From positions 1 to 37,835 of IMG/VR virus record IMGVR_UViG_3300028800_000199: DNA of 37,835 bases, one strand, 5' to 3'. Shown here one piece after another: positions 28,742-36,165 of this stretch (positions are counted from its first letter, which is position 1; every line of letters starts with the position of its first letter). Made by a program: the position numbers and the translations under genes. Source of the stretch: a virus. Under the pieces are notes generated by a model. The model was given only the letters and a program-made list of their open reading frames with translations, was not told the origin of the DNA and ran no database searches.

Positions 28742-29269
28742 CTAGATTTTGGCGTACACGTTGAAGGACGGCCCGGCGACGGTCAGGACCTTGGAAAACC
28801 CGTCCTTACTCGGATCGCCGCCCAAATACACATTGGCGCCGTTCGGATTGACGACGATCTGCTGGCCCTGCGTTTGCACAACGACCTGGCCCTTTTTGGC
28901 CGACACGGTGATGCCGGTGCCGCTCTGCATAAAGACGATGTTGCCTTGATCGTCGTACAGAACGGCATTGCCGGGCTTCAAATTCTTCTGGCGATATTGC
29001 TTGTGCTCGCCGCCGATGAACATGCCGCGATCGGAGCGGCCGCCGAGCGATTTAAGAACGCCCTCCGAGTTTTGCGGCGGATTCGACGAAAAGCCGTGCG
29101 GCAGGATGCGAACGATCTTCTGCGGAAAGTCTTTCGCCAGCGCCTGCAGGTTGACGAGTTGCTGGTCGCCGGAGTCGTCGACCGCCGTGATAAGAGCGCG
29201 GCGTAGCGTTCCTAAAACGCCGTCGTTGTTTTCCAGCGAATGACGAAGCCAGGAATAAGACATCTTCAC
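28742..29269 (-). CDS. tail spike / baseplate assembly protein, Mu gp45 family
   Basis: 175 aa, ATG 29269 overlapping the hub stop (ATGA); a second Met lies two codons later. N-terminal OB-like part with ALITAVDDSGDQQLVNLQAL, then MFIGGEHKQYRQKNLKPGNA, VLYDDQGNIVFMQSGTGITV and a repeating-strand C-terminus (GQQIVVNPNGANVYLGGDPS) that builds the trimeric piercing spike. Mu gp45 pierces the outer membrane; same role inferred. Confidence 0.92.
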   Translation of the reverse strand: MKMSYSWLRHSLENNDGVLGTLRRALITAVDDSGDQQLVNLQALAKDFPQKIVRILPHGFSSNPPQNSEGVLKSLGGRSDRGMFIGGEHKQYRQKNLKPGNAVLYDDQGNIVFMQSGTGITVSAKKGQVVVQTQGQQIVVNPNGANVYLGGDPSKDGFSKVLTVAGPSFNVYAKI

Positions 29270-30321
29270 TCGCTCTTGAACTTGGTCGACCAGGCCTTGT
29301 TAGACGTGCCGGCGCCGCCGCCCTTGCCGCCGAGCGCCTGCGGATCGCACAGACTGATATGAGCGATCGAGCCTGGGCCGCGCGCCTGCGAATATTGGAT
29401 GCGCTCGATCGCCATGGTCTGATGAATGTCGAGAAAGTCGCTGTCGACAAACGTCAGATTGCCCGGCGCCCACAATTGACCGCCGTCATCATGAAAGCCT
29501 TGCGTCTGAATATGCGCCTTGAGCGAATGGCCGGCTTCGCGCGCCAGGCGCCAGTTAGCCGCCTGCTGGGCGCGCTGCGTATCGGTATCGTCGTCGAGCA
29601 CCACGACGACAGGCCGGTAACGCGACACGGCGCCGTCCTGGGCCTGCTCCTCGATTTGCAAATTATCGGTGCCGGTACCGATCGGCCGCTGGCCGCGCGC
29701 GATGGCATGCGAGTGCCGGCCGGCCCAATTGTGATCCGCCTCCAGCGCCTTGCAATTGACGCCCTCGATGAGCGGCGAGTTTTGACCGGAGCCGGCGCGC
29801 GTGATGATGACCGAGCCGTCCGGTTGCCCCATCAGAATAACGCCCTGCTGGCGCGCCAGCTTTTCGATAGCGCGGAACACCGTCTCGCCCGGCGTGATGT
29901 GGTAAAACGGAATTTGGTTTAGCTGCTGGTCCGAACTAAAGCCGATGCCGAACAGATCGAGGGTCTGCGCGATCTGCAGCAGCGTTTGATTTTCAAAATG
30001 CCCGGTCGGGTGAATCGCCGACGAGTCGACCGCGTCCTGTGCCTTGCTGCGGCCTGAGACGTGAATGATTGCCTGATTTTTTTCGCTCAATTTCGGCTGA
30101 TAGCGGTCGACGTAGCCGGTGACCAGCAAATCGCCGTTGGCGAAAATCGAAACCTCGGTGCCGCAAGCGAACGTCCAGGCGGCCGCGCTAGGACCATTCT
30201 CGGCGGCGATCGCCAGCGAAAAGCTGCGGGCGGCCTCGTTGGCGCCGGCCGCGACGGCGACCCGCTCGAACGCCGACCACAAGCTGCCGCCGGCAGAGAC
30301 GGTGACTAATTCCGGCCCCAT
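29266..30321 (-). CDS. baseplate hub protein, Mu gp44 / gpP family
   Basis: 351 aa. Contains FERVAVAAGANEAARSFSLA, VSIFANGDLLVTGYVDRYQP, HVSGRSKAQDAVDSSAIHPT, NQTLLQIAQTLDLFGIGFSS and VIITRAGSG, the order of gp27-like hub domains. Connects tube to spike. Good codon and operon fit. Confidence 0.93.
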   Translation of the reverse strand: MGPELVTVSAGGSLWSAFERVAVAAGANEAARSFSLAIAAENGPSAAAWTFACGTEVSIFANGDLLVTGYVDRYQPKLSEKNQAIIHVSGRSKAQDAVDSSAIHPTGHFENQTLLQIAQTLDLFGIGFSSDQQLNQIPFYHITPGETVFRAIEKLARQQGVILMGQPDGSVIITRAGSGQNSPLIEGVNCKALEADHNWAGRHSHAIARGQRPIGTGTDNLQIEEQAQDGAVSRYRPVVVVLDDDTDTQRAQQAANWRLAREAGHSLKAHIQTQGFHDDGGQLWAPGNLTFVDSDFLDIHQTMAIERIQYSQARGPGSIAHISLCDPQALGGKGGGAGTSNKAWSTKFKSE

Positions 30322-30334
30322 GACAACAAAACCC

Positions 30335-31696
30335 TCAGAGCGGCGGCGCCGGCCACGCGGTCAAGATGCCGGGCGCCTTGTAACCAGGCGCGAGCGCGTC
30401 GAACGTTTGCGGCATGAACGACGGATGGCGAACGCCGTTGCGCAGCGCCAGGTCGACGCCGCGCGTCGGGTCCTGATAAAGCGACCAGGCCCACACCAGC
30501 GACGGCAGCGACGTCGCCGCCTCAACCGTCACCACCGGCGCCAGGTTGGCGATCAGTTGCGTCAGATAGGCGACGACGCCGCCCTGCAGCGCTTCAATTG
30601 CGATATAGAGCCCGGCGAACGCGGCGCCGGGGCAGTTGTTCAATTCGATTTCAAACCGCTCGGCGGCCTCGGCGCGCGCCGTCACGCCCTGCGGTCGGTC
30701 GGTGTAGATAACGCCGATCAGCGCATTGGCCCACGCGGTGAGCGCCGCCAGGCGCACCAACTGATGCACGCCAAGCACATTCTGCGCCGCCGTTTGCGCG
30801 TTGGCGGACAGCGCATCGTCGATCGCCGCGGCGGTTTCCGGCGCGTAGAAATCGATCAGGCTCGCCATGGCGCCGCGCGCCGCCGGCGGCGACATGCCGG
30901 CGCCGAGCGTCACGGCCGCCTGCACGATGGCGCCGGCGATCGCCGCGATGCCGGTTTCGGGCGCCACGGTCGCGGCCGGCGTGGCGGGCGCCGGCGTATT
31001 CATGACGGCGGCGAGCGCGGCGACATCTGCCGTCGCCGGGCCGTCCGGATCGAGCAACAACGGCGCCGCCGTCACGATCGCCCGGATTTGCGCCGCCACC
31101 GTTTCAGAGACGGCGACGTCCACCGGATTCGACGTGCGGACCGCATCGATCATTGCGGCGCCGGCCTGCACCTCATCCGCAGCCGCCGCCGCGACAAACT
31201 CCGGCTGACCGGCGATCGCCAGAATGGACGTCGACGCGGCGACGATTGCTGCGGCGAGCGTCGCCGAAGCCGTCGCCGCGGTCTGATTGAGCAGCGGAAC
31301 AGAAATGAGCGCGGTCGACGCGCCCTCCTGCACGAAGCGGACATCAAAGGCGACGCGGCCGAGCCGGTCCTTTTCAGAAACCCGCTTGCAGGTAAGCCCG
31401 CGAACGAGCACCGGCCCTAACAGCGGCACAACCAGGATGCCGGGACCAGGCGCGCTGAACAGCGCCCTGAAAGCGGCGGCCCGCGTATCGACGTCGTCGC
31501 CGGTGATATAAGCCGAGCCGGAGAAATAGACGGCCTTGGCGCCCAAGTCCTCGTTGAACGGCGTGTCGCGGTTCGGAAATTCATGCACGACGACGCCGCG
31601 CCCGATCTCGTCGTCGTCGCGCTCAAAGTAGAACGGAAAGCCTTTGTAAGACGCCGCCCACGATGTCTTTGTATAGTCCCGCGCCGTGGCCATCAT
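30335..31696 (-). CDS. DNA circulation protein, Mu gpN family
   Basis: 453 aa. N-terminal domain SWAASYKGFPFYFERDDDEI, GRGVVVHEFPNRDTPFNEDL and AKAVYFSGSAYITGDDV is the DNA_circ_N pattern (W-x-x-S-F-x-G...F-P-x-x-D-x-P). The rest is long and Ala-rich helical. In Mu, gpN is a tail/baseplate protein; the name comes from a reported role in circularising DNA. Confidence 0.92.
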   Translation of the reverse strand: MMATARDYTKTSWAASYKGFPFYFERDDDEIGRGVVVHEFPNRDTPFNEDLGAKAVYFSGSAYITGDDVDTRAAAFRALFSAPGPGILVVPLLGPVLVRGLTCKRVSEKDRLGRVAFDVRFVQEGASTALISVPLLNQTAATASATLAAAIVAASTSILAIAGQPEFVAAAAADEVQAGAAMIDAVRTSNPVDVAVSETVAAQIRAIVTAAPLLLDPDGPATADVAALAAVMNTPAPATPAATVAPETGIAAIAGAIVQAAVTLGAGMSPPAARGAMASLIDFYAPETAAAIDDALSANAQTAAQNVLGVHQLVRLAALTAWANALIGVIYTDRPQGVTARAEAAERFEIELNNCPGAAFAGLYIAIEALQGGVVAYLTQLIANLAPVVTVEAATSLPSLVWAWSLYQDPTRGVDLALRNGVRHPSFMPQTFDALAPGYKAPGILTAWPAPPL

Positions 31697-31705
31697 CTTC
31701 TCCGC

Positions 31706-32701
31706 TTAACGACCGGCGGCCGGCGCGGCGGGCGCCGACGACGACGCGGCCTGCGCCGCACGTTCGCGCGCCCGGAAAAACGCGGCGCGGCGTTCCAGTT
31801 CGCGCCCCCAGCCAGCTTCGAACGACTGCTGCGTCTGGCGGCCGCGCATGTGGGGATAAGCATTGCCGCGGATGTTGGTCATGATGCCGCGCGTGTAGAA
31901 GCCGAGCCCCTGCTGATGGATCATATAAAGTTCGCGATCGGTCGGGTCGCGGCCGAAGCGCGCGCGAAACGCCGCGCGATGCGCGCGCAACATGCGCGCC
32001 GCCGCCATGGCGTTATCGTGCGCGTTATAGATATCGCCGCGACCGAATGTGGCCCACTCGTTGTGGCCGATCTGATAAAGCCCCTTATATTGCGTGTGCC
32101 GGTTGTTCCGGTTTGATCCGGGATTCATGCCGGACTCGATCGAAGCGATGGCGCGCATCGTATTGACGTCGATGCCACCCTCACGCGCCGCCTCGCGGAT
32201 CGCCCTATCAGTCTCAGCCGAGCCGGTGCGCGGCGCGCTGCCATGCGGCGGCCGCGGCGTATAGGCGCCAGGCACGTGGTGCGCCGGCATTGCCGGCCTT
32301 GGCGTGTGGTTTGCGCGCGCCGGCGACGCCGGGCGCGGCGTGTAGCCGCCGTGCGCATGATGATGCGGCGCGTGAGATACGGGCGCGAGCCCGGCCGGAG
32401 AATGCGCATGCCGCGCCGGCGCACCGGGCGCCGACCCATGCGGATGCGTCGAATGCGCGCGCGGCCACTCTCCGCGCTCGGACCCCCCGTTCAAATCGTG
32501 CAGCTGTGTGCCGCGCATGGCGCGACCGACGCCGTCATCCGGACCAAACGACGCCAGGTCGCCCTGCAGATCGTCGAGGCCGGTGGCCCGATCGTTCGGG
32601 CCAGGATCGCCGAGCGCAATGTCGTTGCGGATTTTGGTCGACGTCGACGCGTTGAAGTGCTCGTCGTCGACCTTCACCTGGACGTTGATGTTAAGCGCCA
32701 C
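31706..32701 (-). CDS. virion lytic transglycosylase (SLT domain)
   Basis: 331 aa from GTG 32701, chosen for GGAGG six bases upstream. N-terminus VALNINVQVKVDDEHFNAST, a His/Pro/Ala-rich linker, then an SLT domain: AREGGIDVNTMRAIASIESG with the catalytic Glu, RHTQYKGLYQIGHNEWATFG, NAHDNAMAAARMLRAH, and YMIHQQGLGFYTRG. Probably carried in the tail to open the wall at entry. The N-terminal NVQV strand also occurs near the tape-measure C-terminus (DLNVNVQVEP). Confidence 0.9.
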   Translation of the reverse strand: MALNINVQVKVDDEHFNASTSTKIRNDIALGDPGPNDRATGLDDLQGDLASFGPDDGVGRAMRGTQLHDLNGGSERGEWPRAHSTHPHGSAPGAPARHAHSPAGLAPVSHAPHHHAHGGYTPRPASPARANHTPRPAMPAHHVPGAYTPRPPHGSAPRTGSAETDRAIREAAREGGIDVNTMRAIASIESGMNPGSNRNNRHTQYKGLYQIGHNEWATFGRGDIYNAHDNAMAAARMLRAHRAAFRARFGRDPTDRELYMIHQQGLGFYTRGIMTNIRGNAYPHMRGRQTQQSFEAGWGRELERRAAFFRARERAAQAASSSAPAAPAAGR

Positions 32702-32817
32702 GCTGCCTCCAAGCCGAGCGGCACGCCGCAGCGAGCGCAATAGAACGTTCGGGATGACGCCTCGGCATCCCAATAGCTTTGCCGCCTATGGCGCCCAAAC
32801 CAACAAAAATACCTCAA
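32674..32817 (-). CDS. small zinc-binding protein, TTG start, 47 aa
   Basis: TTG 32817 lies eight bases after GGAGAGGGAG, downstream of the previous stop. Reads LRYFCWFGRHRRQSYWD, then TFYCARCGVPLGL and a basic end. C-x-F-G-R-H with C-x2-C resembles the DUF1660-like small zinc proteins of prophages. It overlaps the transglycosylase start by 28 bases in another frame. The ATG at 32868 is inside the upstream gene and less likely. Confidence 0.6.
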   Translation of the reverse strand: MRYFCWFGRHRRQSYWDAEASSRTFYCARCGVPLGLEAAWRLTSTSR

Positions 32818-32836
32818 GAAATTTTCTCCCTCTCCG

Positions 32837-33097
32837 CTAGGGCAATTTAAGTCCGCGTAGCGCCTCATCGAAGCGATTGCGCCATTCCTCTTTCGGAAAC
32901 GACCGCGCGTACAAGAACGCCGTTAACTCACCGAGACCGAAGCCGCCGCGGCACCATCCGGTAACTAAAGCCTTCTGCTCACCAAACACATGGCAATAGA
33001 CCTCATAGGCGCGCATGGTGACGACCTTGGGCGCGTGGGCCGCCATGCCATGCCGCCAGTGGACCTGCACTGGATGAGTTTCAACGTCATCGGTCAC
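32837..33097 (-). CDS. hypothetical protein, 86 aa
   Basis: GTG 33097 with GGAGG nine bases upstream, just after the tape measure. Contains MRAYEVYCHVFGEQKALVTG, CRGGFGLGELTAFLYARSFP and KEEWRNRFDEALRGL, a small helical family common in alphaproteobacteria as I recall it. In phages it sits in the tail module; function unknown. Confidence 0.78.
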   Translation of the reverse strand: MTDDVETHPVQVHWRHGMAAHAPKVVTMRAYEVYCHVFGEQKALVTGWCRGGFGLGELTAFLYARSFPKEEWRNRFDEALRGLKLP

Positions 33098-33119
33098 GGT
33101 CCCGGCCTCCTTCCTTTTA

Positions 33120-35027
33120 CTACGGCGCCGGCGCCGCCGGCGGCATGGACAGCCCGGTGGAACCCGCGGTGCCGACGCCGGTGCCGGGCTCGTTGCCAAG
33201 CGCGCCGAAGGCGTTGATGCGATTCTCGATCGCGGTGACGATGCGCGAAATAAAACTGTCGGACGGCTCAACCTGCACGTTGACGTTAAGGTCGGCGCTG
33301 CCTTTCACCTCGGGCTTGGGAATGTTGGGCGACAGGCTCGGGAATGAGGACGGCACGTAACCGACGCCAGGCGCGAACGAGCCGGTCTTTTGTCCGACGT
33401 CGACGTCGCCAAAAATCTGCTGCGCCTTACCGCCCGCCCAAATCGACCCGGCGGCCGCCGCCGGCAATAGCGACAGCGGCAACAGCGCGGAGCTAAGCCA
33501 GCCGGCGCCGGCCGCGCCGGCGTCGGCGAGTTGCGCGGCCTGCATCGCCTTGATGGCGCCCTCGGCCGACAAGTCCTCGACCGCGGTTGCGCCGGCGCCG
33601 CCGGCGGCGGCGCGGCCAAGCTTGAACAAACCGCCAAGCGCCGCGGTCGACAGCTTATAGGCGGTATAGCCGGCGCCGGTGATCGCGGCGAGCAGGCCGC
33701 CGGCGGCCATAACCGGATGCCCTTTGGCGGCGTTTTCGAGCGCGACCAGGCCGGACGCGATATCGTTAAGGCCTTTCGCCGCCGGCTCGGCGAGCGGACC
33801 GCCGGCGATCGCCAAAAGATTTTTGAATTGCTCCGTCACACCCTGCATGGCGATGAACGGGTCTTTTGTTTGGAACGCGTCGGCGGCCTCAAGACCCTTG
33901 GCGCCGTGCACCAGGTTCCAGTCTTTTTGAATCCGCGGCTGCTGGGTAGCGAAGATGCCGGCCATCTGCGCGGCGGTTGCCTGCTGAAAGATCGTACCGA
34001 TGACGGCTTGAACGGCCTGCGGCGAACTGATGCCGTGCGCGTGCAGCGCGGGCAGCAACACGTTATTGACCCACGCATACGGATCTGACGCCGCCAATTC
34101 CCAACCCTTGACGCCGCCGGGCATCAACCCCTTGATCGAGCCGGTCTTGGTGCGCACGACGCGATCGGGAACGATCAGGCCAAGCGTCTCCAGTTCCTTG
34201 ACCGATTGTTGTTTGATGCGGCCGCCGACGATGGCCTGATAGAAACTCGACATCGCCTTACCGGCGCTGGAGCCGCCAAGTTCCTGCGCCAGAGTTGGCG
34301 CGGTTTCGAGCATGAATTTTTGCGACAGGTTTTGCGTCGACTGCCGACCATACTTAAACATTTCATAATAGTCGGTCGGGCGCAGCGTATCGCCGAACAC
34401 GTTGATGGCTTTCGCCATGCCCTGCATGTAGGAGGTAAATTTCGCAGGGTCCATGGTGACGCCCTTGATCTCCATGCCCTTAACAAGCTTGTCGAAATCT
34501 TCCTCCAGTTCGGCCGCCCGTTCGGGATGCGCGCCCATCGCGGCGACGCGCAACTTGAGGATTGGCTCCAAAATCTTGCCGGCTTCCTCATAGGTACCGA
34601 CGATCGCCCGCATGTTGCGGAGCGCGTGCATGATCGTGGTCTGCGACAGCGCCTTATAGCGCTGCGACAAGTCGCCTGACACTTGCTCGGCCTCGTCGAT
34701 TTCCGCGGCCGACATGCCGGAAACGTCCATGCGAACCCGCTCGTGCGCGCGATCGGCGGTCGCCTTGACGGTTTCGTGAATAAGCCCGGACAGACCGCGC
34801 GCGCCCTCGGCCGCCGCAAAGCCGGAGGCAACCGGCGACACCATTCGCATGGTGTGCTGCAGACGGCCGACCGTGCGATCGAGCCGACCGATGCCGGACG
34901 TCGAAATGCCGCCCAGCGATTTGAATGCCGACGTGACGCCGCGCACCTTTTGGGCGATCGCCGCGAATGTCTCGCCGGTGGCGTCGACGGCGGTTATTCG
35001 CGCTTCGGCCTGGATGATGCGCGCCAT
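33120..35027 (-). CDS. tail tape measure protein
   Basis: 635 aa, ATG 35027 twelve bases after the frameshifted chaperone stop. Long helical N-terminal half (SAAEIDEAEQVSGDLSQRYK, GTYEEAGKILEPILKLRVAA), hydrophobic Ala/Gly-rich segments (about 430-540) and a C-terminal DLNVNVQVEPSDSF strand. Length suggests a tail of roughly 95 nm if 0.15 nm per residue holds. Directs tube length and may assist DNA ejection. Confidence 0.93.
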   Translation of the reverse strand: MARIIQAEARITAVDATGETFAAIAQKVRGVTSAFKSLGGISTSGIGRLDRTVGRLQHTMRMVSPVASGFAAAEGARGLSGLIHETVKATADRAHERVRMDVSGMSAAEIDEAEQVSGDLSQRYKALSQTTIMHALRNMRAIVGTYEEAGKILEPILKLRVAAMGAHPERAAELEEDFDKLVKGMEIKGVTMDPAKFTSYMQGMAKAINVFGDTLRPTDYYEMFKYGRQSTQNLSQKFMLETAPTLAQELGGSSAGKAMSSFYQAIVGGRIKQQSVKELETLGLIVPDRVVRTKTGSIKGLMPGGVKGWELAASDPYAWVNNVLLPALHAHGISSPQAVQAVIGTIFQQATAAQMAGIFATQQPRIQKDWNLVHGAKGLEAADAFQTKDPFIAMQGVTEQFKNLLAIAGGPLAEPAAKGLNDIASGLVALENAAKGHPVMAAGGLLAAITGAGYTAYKLSTAALGGLFKLGRAAAGGAGATAVEDLSAEGAIKAMQAAQLADAGAAGAGWLSSALLPLSLLPAAAAGSIWAGGKAQQIFGDVDVGQKTGSFAPGVGYVPSSFPSLSPNIPKPEVKGSADLNVNVQVEPSDSFISRIVTAIENRINAFGALGNEPGTGVGTAGSTGLSMPPAAPAP

Positions 35028-35038
35028 GGGCGGGCCGC

Positions 35039-35544
35039 CTATTTCAGGAGTTTATTAGCAACGCCGCGCGCAATCCAATAATCGATCTCGGTAAATGTGA
35101 GATCGCCGGCGCGCACCGGATCAATGATTTTCAGGTGAAAAACTAGGAGGTCGACGTTTTGCCGGATAATATCAATCCGGCGACCGTAAAAAAACTCGTG
35201 ATCGCCTCCTTGATTTGCAGCGTGTCCTCCAGCGACAGATTTTCGAGCAGGATCGCGTCGAGGCGCGGCTCGGTGCTACCGACCGGCGGATGGCGCAACA
35301 GCGCCTGCGCGTATTGACGAATGACATCCCAATTGTCGGCGACATAGACCACATCGCCGGTGCGCTGATAACCGCGCGACGACGGCTCGCCGAAATTCAT
35401 GACCTCGCGAAACACCGGCGGCCGCAATGCGATTTGCTTGACCAGGCCGTGGTGCCCTTCGACCGGATGCACCAGCGTGATAACCGCATCGGTAATTTCA
35501 AGCTTCGGCGTCGCCTTGGCGGCACCTTTGTCGGTTGCGCTCAT
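35039..35544 (-). CDS. tail assembly chaperone, -1 frameshift fusion
   Basis: Joined product 35544-35188 then 35188-35039: 119 residues in frame 0, then 49 in frame -1 (YGRRIDIIRQNVDLLVFHLK ... TFTEIDYWIARGVANKLLK), 168 aa. The slippery heptamer T TTT TTT is at 35194-35188 in the right phase. The -1 frame has no good start of its own, ends just before the tape measure, and has the composition of a real protein. The pattern equals lambda gpG-gpT and P2 E+E'. Confidence 0.85.
35143..35544 (-). CDS. tail assembly chaperone, frame-0 product (Mu gp41-like)
   Basis: 133 aa, ATG 35544. LEITDAVITLVHPVEGHHGL, VKQIALRPPVFREVMNFGEP and IRQYAQALL with LSLEDTLQIKEAITSFFTVA match the phage tail E / gp41 family. 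Binds the tape measure during tail assembly. Stops at 35143; a minority of ribosomes should shift at T TTT TTT to make the longer form. Confidence 0.9.
   Translation of the reverse strand: MSATDKGAAKATPKLEITDAVITLVHPVEGHHGLVKQIALRPPVFREVMNFGEPSSRGYQRTGDVVYVADNWDVIRQYAQALLRHPPVGSTEPRLDAILLENLSLEDTLQIKEAITSFFTVAGLILSGKTSTS
35188..35194 (-). promoter_or_regulatory. -1 ribosomal frameshift site T TTT TTT
   Basis: Seven T on the minus strand, phase T|TTT|TTT relative to the chaperone ATG at 35544, followed by ACGGTC. After the shift the next codon is TAC. Confidence 0.85.
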
Positions 35545-35587
35545 AATAGAAATCTCCGGCTTTTAATTTCAGATGACGACGGCGGAT

Positions 35588-35665
35588 CAGCTTCGCGGCG
35601 CGGCCCCGCCAACGGCCGCTTTAAGTGTTTACCCATTGAAGGGCGGCCTACACCGCGCGAAGCTG
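35588..35665. other. 10-bp inverted repeat with long loop
   Basis: CAGCTTCGCG (35588-35597) pairs with CGCGAAGCTG (35656-35665) in the untranslated gap between tube and chaperone genes (35545-35672). No gene is seen in this gap. Could be an RNA structure that sets expression between the abundant tube protein and the rare chaperone. Confidence 0.45.
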
Positions 35666-35672
35666 CAGCACG

Positions 35673-36059
35673 TTACGAACTGGCAATGAACTGATATTTT
35701 CCGCCCTCGATCTTAAGACCCTTCACCTCGCCGGTGGACACGTTCACCTCGGGCTTCCCGACAAAGCGGGTGGTGGTGAACAGATGCTGGCGGCCGTTGT
35801 CCAGTTCGGCGATCGTGACATCGCCGATCTGGAACATAAGCGCGCTCCAGTCGACGTCGCCGACATTGCGGAAATCGAACTCAGCCGCAACCAACGACGG
35901 CTTGCCCTCGTAGGCCGCCGAGCCGTCCTGGTTGGCCTTGGCCGAATATTCGACCACCGCCGGCGACAGTTTGACCTCGGCCTCCGCCAGCGTGAAGGAA
36001 TTTTGGCCGAAAGTGAAGGAGACGCGGCCGCCAAACTGGCCCTGAACCTCGTTAGCCAT
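35673..36059 (-). CDS. tail tube protein, Mu gpM family
   Basis: 128 aa. MANEVQGQFGGRVSFTFGQN, AEVKLSPAVVEYSAKANQDG, AAEFDFRNVGDVDWSALMFQ and HLFTTTRFVGKPEVNVSTGE in the order of the phage tail tube (gpM-like) family. Forms the inner tube of the contractile tail. Directly after the sheath gene as in Mu. Confidence 0.93.
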   Translation of the reverse strand: MANEVQGQFGGRVSFTFGQNSFTLAEAEVKLSPAVVEYSAKANQDGSAAYEGKPSLVAAEFDFRNVGDVDWSALMFQIGDVTIAELDNGRQHLFTTTRFVGKPEVNVSTGEVKGLKIEGGKYQFIASS

Positions 36060-36117
36060 CGGACTCTCTTGTTTGTTCGAAAAAAGCCGCGACTACGCGC
36101 GCGGCGCGCGAGCACAC

Positions 36118-36149
36118 AAAAGAGCGGGCGCCAGGCGCGGCGGCCGCTC
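36118..36149 (-). terminator. probable intrinsic terminator or attenuator
   Basis: Minus strand: outer stem GAGCGG/CCGCTC around an inner GCG/CGC stem, followed by TTTT (36121-36118). Lies between sheath and tube. The hairpin has internal mismatches, so read-through is likely. Confidence 0.55.
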
Positions 36150-36165
36150 CTTGATGTTTGTTTGA

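Noticed and set aside
27797-29206. Plus-strand frame of 469 codons
   Set aside because: Opposite strand of baseplate genes gp45-gp47; composition is that of an antisense frame.
30119-31420. Plus-strand frame of 433 codons
   Set aside because: Antisense of the gpN-like gene; Arg-rich without domains.
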